NCBI GenBank assembly: GCA_023245435.1
Contig: JAHFKH010000002.1
Coordinates: 1 to 45,725 of the forward strand
DNA from: Candidatus Shapirobacteria bacterium
GTDB lineage: Bacteria; Patescibacteriota; Microgenomatia; UBA12405
DNA: 45,725 nucleotides
Direction of reading: 5' to 3'
Made by a program: the position numbers and the translations under genes. How positions within the stretch are numbered: the first letter of the stretch is position 1; the number at the start of each line of letters is the position of its first letter. The notes beneath the pieces are model-generated. The model was not told where the DNA came from, ran no database searches, and saw nothing but the letters and a program-made list of their open reading frames with translations. This document shows positions 41,332-45,725 of the stretch, piece after piece.

Positions 41332-43215
41332 GTGAAAAAAATATTGTTGGGATTTTTGTTTTTAATGATGGTTGGGAATGTGATGGCGGCGGAGAAATCG
41401 TATAGTATAAACAACGTAAATATTGGGGCAACGGTGAATGCCGATGGATCGATGATGGTGACCGAAAATAGGCAATATGACTTTTCGGGTAGCTACACTT
41501 TTGCTTATCAATATATTAATAAGTCAGGAGAAAGAGGAGAAAAATATAATTTATCTAATTTTAAAATTTGTGATGAAACGTGGTGTTATTTAAAGTTGGC
41601 GACAGTGGGTGATGCTGATACGATTAGACCTGTTAACAGTTTTTATGTGGTTGAAGAACCGGATAGATATTATATTAAATGGTTTTATAGGGCAAATAGC
41701 GAAATAAAAAATTTTAGATTAAGTTACAAAATTGATAACGCAGTTACTTTACATAAAGATATAGCGGAAATTTATTGGAAATGGATAGGAAATGATTGGG
41801 AAATTTCGCAAAATAATGTAAATGTAAAAGTAAATTTACCTAGTGGAATTGGAAGTAGTGATATTCAAGCCTGGGGTCACGGGCCATTGGAGGGAGTGGT
41901 AAAAATAAGTGATCAGTTATCAGTTACGAGTTACGAGTTTGTGAATTTTTCTGTTCCAAATTTATCGCCTAAAACTTTTTTTGAAGGGAGAATAATTTTA
42001 CCTAAAAATATTTTTAATAAGGGAGCGGTGGGGAATTTGACTAAAGCCGATATTTTAAATCAAGAAAATAAATATATTGCTGATACTATAGCCCAGAAAA
42101 AAATGAGGTCGGGTATTGGTAATATTTTGGCGATATTTTCGATAATTATTTTTTTATTTGCTTCTAAATTATTTTTTATAAGATTAATTGAATTTTGGAA
42201 ATATCAGAAAGAAGAAAAGTTACCTAAAGTAAATTTGTCGGGAAGAATTTGGGAACCACCAAGCGATATTGACCCGGCTCAAATTGAACAGTTGTTGTGG
42301 GCTAATAAAGAACTAACTCCAAAAGCATTTACGGCGACAATATTGTCTTTGATTCAAAATCGATACTACAAACTAACTCGGAGTGATCAAAAGATGGGTT
42401 TTATTTTTAAGAAATATGAATACTATATAGAAAAAACTCAAAACTTAAAACTTAAACATCAAAGCGGGATACAGGAGAAAGTAATCGATTTTTTGGATAA
42501 TATAGATGAAAATAAGGTAAGTTTGGGTGAAATTGCTAGTTGGTGTAAATCACATCAAACAACCAGCTATAACTTTTTTAAAGATTTAAAAGAAATTACA
42601 TTAAAGGAAAATTTAAAAGAAGGATATTTTGACCAAAAAGCAAATAAATTAAATAAGGAAGTGGGGACAATAATTTTATTAGTATTTTTGGATATTGCGA
42701 TATTTGTATTAATGTTTTTGTCGGTGGTTTTTGGAGCAAACATACTATTGATTACTGCCCAAATATTGGCGTTACCATTGGCAATTGTTTATATTTTTGT
42801 ATCGATTATATTAAAAGTAAATGGGGAAAAGAGAACCGAAAAAGGTAGCTTGGAAGCAGCCAAATGGATAGCTTTTAAAAGACATTTGGATGAATATAAG
42901 CAAACAGTAAATTACCCGATTGATTCAATAATTTTGTGGGAAAAGTATTTGGTTTACGGGACTGTGTTGGGAGTATCGGTTAAAACACTATCAGCATTGC
43001 CAGTGAAATTTAATGAAGTTGATCAATCTACTGGGGTAATGTATTGGGGTGGAAGTAATTTTATCGATAATGATTTTTTGTCAATAAATTCAGCCGTATC
43101 GTCAATATCTTTTGCAGCCTCATCAAGCTATGGGGCGACAGGATCGGGATCGTCGGGAGGATTTTCGGGTGGGGGTGGTGGTGGAGGAGGCGGAGGCGGT
43201 GGAGGAGCAGGGTAA
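41332..43215 (+). CDS. DUF2207 membrane protein with poly-Gly tail
   Basis: A 627-aa protein. It has a signal peptide (residues 1-19), a DUF2207 extracytoplasmic beta domain (about 22-230, with FAYQYINKSGERG and FSVPNLSPKTFFEGRIILP), one TM (about 262-280) and a cytoplasmic helical region (about 300-440). Two TMs follow at about 445-490, and then the conserved C-terminal region KWIAFKRHLDEYKQ. The tail is Ser/Gly-rich, ending in a run of Gly. The start is GTG; TATAAT at 41318-41323 is 8 nt upstream, consistent with leaderless expression. Its function is unknown. Confidence 0.9.
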   Translation: MKKILLGFLFLMMVGNVMAAEKSYSINNVNIGATVNADGSMMVTENRQYDFSGSYTFAYQYINKSGERGEKYNLSNFKICDETWCYLKLATVGDADTIRPVNSFYVVEEPDRYYIKWFYRANSEIKNFRLSYKIDNAVTLHKDIAEIYWKWIGNDWEISQNNVNVKVNLPSGIGSSDIQAWGHGPLEGVVKISDQLSVTSYEFVNFSVPNLSPKTFFEGRIILPKNIFNKGAVGNLTKADILNQENKYIADTIAQKKMRSGIGNILAIFSIIIFLFASKLFFIRLIEFWKYQKEEKLPKVNLSGRIWEPPSDIDPAQIEQLLWANKELTPKAFTATILSLIQNRYYKLTRSDQKMGFIFKKYEYYIEKTQNLKLKHQSGIQEKVIDFLDNIDENKVSLGEIASWCKSHQTTSYNFFKDLKEITLKENLKEGYFDQKANKLNKEVGTIILLVFLDIAIFVLMFLSVVFGANILLITAQILALPLAIVYIFVSIILKVNGEKRTEKGSLEAAKWIAFKRHLDEYKQTVNYPIDSIILWEKYLVYGTVLGVSVKTLSALPVKFNEVDQSTGVMYWGGSNFIDNDFLSINSAVSSISFAASSSYGATGSGSSGGFSGGGGGGGGGGGGGAG

Positions 43216-43277
43216 AGCTAATTATCAATTACGAATTAATAATTACGAATTAAAGAAAAAAATAGTACAATAACTTA

Positions 43278-43829
43278 ATGAAAAAATATATTGCAATTTT
43301 AACCGTTTGTGTTTTAGTACTTAGCGCTTGTGGTGAACAAATTACAAGCAAAATTAATGAGACCAAAAATAAAGTTGAAAATAAAAAAACTTCAATAAAA
43401 GATTTGTTGGGTTTAGGTAAAGAACAAAAATGTGTGTGGTCGAGCGAAGTAGAAGGTGATAAATCGACGGGAACAATGTTGATTAAAGGAAATAAATTTC
43501 GTCAAAGTATAACCACTAAAATAACTGATCAAAAGGAAACAGCGATTGAAGTAATTACCGATGGAGTGTGGACATATTTATGGAATCCGAATACTAAAGA
43601 ACAAGGGATGAAAATGAAAGTGACAGACGAACAAAAAGCTGACACAGAAAAATTGGCCAACGGATCACTAGATTGGGGTAAAGAATATAATTATAATTGT
43701 TCCCCCGCTTCGGTGTCGGATAGCGAATTTACTCCACCAAAAGATGTAGAATTTATGGATTTACAGGCATTGCAAGAACAATTTAAAAACTTAATTCCAA
43801 GTGGAGTTGATGTACCTACTGGTGAATAA
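43278..43829 (+). CDS. Lipoprotein, DUF4412-like
   Basis: A 183-aa lipoprotein: a signal peptide with lipobox LSAC (lipidated Cys at residue 18), a charged linker (KINETKNKVENKK), then a beta-rich domain (CVWSSEVEGDKSTGTMLIKGNKFR, then ITDGVWTYLWNP) reminiscent of LolA/DUF4412 carriers. A TACAAT box (43266-43271) is 6 nt before the ATG. It overlaps the downstream glycosyltransferase-like gene by 20 bp, so it may work with that enzyme at the outer membrane face. Confidence 0.8.
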   Translation: MKKYIAILTVCVLVLSACGEQITSKINETKNKVENKKTSIKDLLGLGKEQKCVWSSEVEGDKSTGTMLIKGNKFRQSITTKITDQKETAIEVITDGVWTYLWNPNTKEQGMKMKVTDEQKADTEKLANGSLDWGKEYNYNCSPASVSDSEFTPPKDVEFMDLQALQEQFKNLIPSGVDVPTGE

Positions 43830-45725
43830 AAAATATTGGATTGTGGGATTATTGTTATTGGTGTGTTTTTTGGGTTTGCGTTTAGTAAACATTGACCAAA
43901 ACTTAGTATTTTTATCTGACCAAGGGAGACATTTGTTGGAAGCGAAACAAATGGTTGAGAATCATAAGCTGCAACTTTTGGGGCCAGTGGTAACGTCAAA
44001 ATCAGTAGAAGGAAGGAATTTTTTTATAGGAGCTAACTATTATTATGTTTTGGCAATAGTTGGTTTAATTGCAGCTTGGGACCCGGTAAAAATTACTTTA
44101 ATTTTTGTTTTGATTGATTTAATATCTTGGCTATTTTTGTGCAAGTGGATGGCAAAAAAATTTAGCCATAAAATTGGATTAATTATTTTTACTTTTGTTA
44201 CTTTTTCCCCTTATTTAATTTTGCATAGCCGATTTTTTTGGAACCCGCATTTATTAATACCATTATCGGTAATGTATTTGTATTTTTTGGATAAATTTAA
44301 AATCAAACATAAAATGTGGTATTTGCTTTTGGCTTCGATTTGTTGGGGTTTTGCCACTGCTTGTCACTATGGGGCTGTGTTTTGGGTGGTACCTTTGGTG
44401 ATTATTTTGGGAAAGAAAAATATTTTTAAAATAAAAAATTGGTTAATTATTGTTTTGGGATTTGTAATCGGTGATTTACCTTTTTTTGTTTTTGAGTTGC
44501 GACATAATTTTTATAACATCAGAACAATGTTGTTAGTATTTGCAAAACCCGGCAGCGGGGGCATAATGCCCCATTACTTTATATTTCCAATGTTGGTAAT
44601 GGGAATATATTTGTTTGTAAAATATATTAAAATCAAAAAAATATATTTATTTTTGTTGATAGGTGGATTATGGTTGGGTCAGTTTTATATATTGGATAAA
44701 GTTGAAATTGATGGCTGGAAATATACCGATCAATTAAAAGTGGCTAATATAATTTCGAAAAATTGTGTGGGGCAATTTAATGTTGCCTCACTGGTTGAGG
44801 GAGACACCCAAACTTATAGTCAAAGATATTTGTTAAATTACTTTAAATGTAATCCATTGGGAATTACAGATTATCCTAACGCCAAAATATTATATGTGAT
44901 TGCTCCACGATATCGAAATGTGGAAAATGAATTGGTATGGGAAGTCAATAGTTTTGGAGGTAAGATAGTGAAAAAAATTGAGGTAAATAATAAGGTTTTT
45001 TTATATAAACTAGAAAAGCTGACTAGTGAAAAATATGTAACAATTGTAAACCCGGTTCGAAGTCGAGAACTATGGAAAGATGACAGTTTAAAACCAATTG
45101 AAGACCAATATACAATAATTAATAAATTGGGATTAAAGGCGACATGGCTAATTCAAAATGATGTTTTGTTAGATGCAAAATTGGTTTCTAAAATAAAAAG
45201 TTTTGATAATAATCAAGAATTGGGAATTTTTTTGGAGGTGTCAAAAAAATTAGCTTTAGAATCGAGAGTATATTTTGAAGAGCAGCAACCTTGGTATGAC
45301 CCACGAGTAGTTTTTTTGTCGGGATATGATATTGCTGATCGAAAAAAAATAATAGATAAAATGATTTTGGATTTTAAAAATACTTTTGGATATTTGCCAA
45401 AATCTGCGGGGGCGTGGTGGATTGATAGTTGGTCACAACAATATTTGGAAAACAAATATAATATAAAAATTGTTTTGATATGCAGTGATCAAAAAACGAC
45501 GGATAAATATGGAATATGGGGACAGTGGTGGGGGTACCCTTATATCCCCTCACCTGATAATATTTTGAGCCCGGGAAATTCTAAATCGGTAGTGATTCAA
45601 TGGGCACAACGCGATTTGGAAAAAGCCTATTTTGGATCAGGATTTAAAGTATCAAATTATTCGTTGCAAGCTAACGATTATTTGTCACAAAAACTAGATA
45701 TTAAATATTTTGAAAAATTAGCAAA
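43810..45725 (+). CDS. GT-C membrane protein fused to a deacetylase-like domain (3' partial)
   Basis: An open frame of 638 codons that runs off the window. Residues 1 to about 300 form a polytopic GT-C (GT39/PMT-like) membrane part, with an acidic first loop (LSDQGRHLLEAKQM) and about eight TMs. From about 410, a soluble region (LGLKATWLIQNDVLLD, then ELGIFLEVSKKLA, VVFLSGYDIADRKK, GAWWIDSWSQQYLE, WGYPYIPS) resembles a family of polysaccharide-deacetylase-like barrels that I recall from Patescibacteria. It probably transfers or trims a surface glycan. An alternative start is the GTG at 43822. The gene overlaps the lipoprotein gene by 20 bp. Confidence 0.8.
   Translation, partial: MYLLVNKKYWIVGLLLLVCFLGLRLVNIDQNLVFLSDQGRHLLEAKQMVENHKLQLLGPVVTSKSVEGRNFFIGANYYYVLAIVGLIAAWDPVKITLIFVLIDLISWLFLCKWMAKKFSHKIGLIIFTFVTFSPYLILHSRFFWNPHLLIPLSVMYLYFLDKFKIKHKMWYLLLASICWGFATACHYGAVFWVVPLVIILGKKNIFKIKNWLIIVLGFVIGDLPFFVFELRHNFYNIRTMLLVFAKPGSGGIMPHYFIFPMLVMGIYLFVKYIKIKKIYLFLLIGGLWLGQFYILDKVEIDGWKYTDQLKVANIISKNCVGQFNVASLVEGDTQTYSQRYLLNYFKCNPLGITDYPNAKILYVIAPRYRNVENELVWEVNSFGGKIVKKIEVNNKVFLYKLEKLTSEKYVTIVNPVRSRELWKDDSLKPIEDQYTIINKLGLKATWLIQNDVLLDAKLVSKIKSFDNNQELGIFLEVSKKLALESRVYFEEQQPWYDPRVVFLSGYDIADRKKIIDKMILDFKNTFGYLPKSAGAWWIDSWSQQYLENKYNIKIVLICSDQKTTDKYGIWGQWWGYPYIPSPDNILSPGNSKSVVIQWAQRDLEKAYFGSGFKVSNYSLQANDYLSQKLDIKYFEKLA

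Noticed and set aside
43691..43999. Minus-strand open frames at 43691-43999 and 45213-45455
   Set aside because: Both are antisense shadows of the long plus-strand glycosyltransferase-like gene and the lipoprotein gene.
1..45725. CRISPR array or recoded TGA
   Set aside because: No regularly spaced direct repeats were seen. TGA ends well-supported genes, for example at 32410-32412 and at 30900-30902 on the minus strand.

Overview
The window looks like a chromosomal segment of a low-GC, gene-dense bacterium of the Patescibacteria (Candidate Phyla Radiation), possibly Microgenomates. This is inferred from family content: a 190-aa two-TM protein, DUF4342, DUF2207 with a poly-Gly tail, DUF5666 beside MacAB, and a GT-C/deacetylase-like fusion. 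There is no marker gene such as rRNA. TGA is used as a stop, so the code is the standard bacterial one. Many starts lack a Shine-Dalgarno sequence and instead carry a -10 box 5-9 nt before the start codon, which suggests leaderless mRNAs.

Layout. 1-0.8 kb: tRNA-Arg(GCG), a small membrane protein and tRNA-Ser(GCU). 0.9-5.75 kb (minus): a MarR-controlled export operon (MarR, membrane-fusion protein, ABC ATPase, MacB-type permease, MFS), with a clean inverted-repeat operator. Just upstream lies a decayed C-terminus of a serine recombinase. 6.0-7.8 kb: a CadD-like transporter, a YvlD-like membrane protein and a patatin-like lipase. 7.8-13.9 kb: a divergent TetR/MMPL cluster. The MMPL transporter and a secreted coiled-coil partner run one way. 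TetR and two uncharacterised genes run the other way. 14.0-15.6 kb: LUD protein, a double-CDGSH iron-sulfur protein and pterin carbinolamine dehydratase. 15.6-19.4 kb (minus): a TetR-headed envelope operon with two GT2 glycosyltransferases, a GlsB-type protein, UppS and a methyltransferase, behind a near-perfect TetR operator.

19.4-30.8 kb is a mobile element. It holds a serine recombinase, an Mrr-like nuclease, a MltG-like fragment, a DUF4352 protein, an XRE regulator, both terminase subunits, two DNA methyltransferases (one fused to a ParB-like domain), an unknown protein, a MerR/excisionase-like protein, a Shedu-family nuclease and a ribbon-helix-helix fusion protein. It has packaging genes but no portal, capsid or tail genes. 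It is therefore either a satellite-like element or a stripped prophage carrying defence cargo. The RHH/Shedu pair, with an operator filling the promoter spacer, is the most likely little-described system here.

30.8-45.7 kb: CYTH and two divergent Nudix enzymes, a predicted metal exporter, an ABC exporter and a methyltransferase. Then comes a second MacAB-type operon (minus), this time under an OmpR/HK two-component system and ending in a DUF5666 protein. After it come DUF4342, DUF2207, a lipoprotein, and a large GT-C/deacetylase-like fusion cut by the window end. The two MacAB systems are paralogous but wired to different sensors. Together with the MMPL, MFS, ABC, CadD-like and metal-exporter genes they make this an export-rich region.
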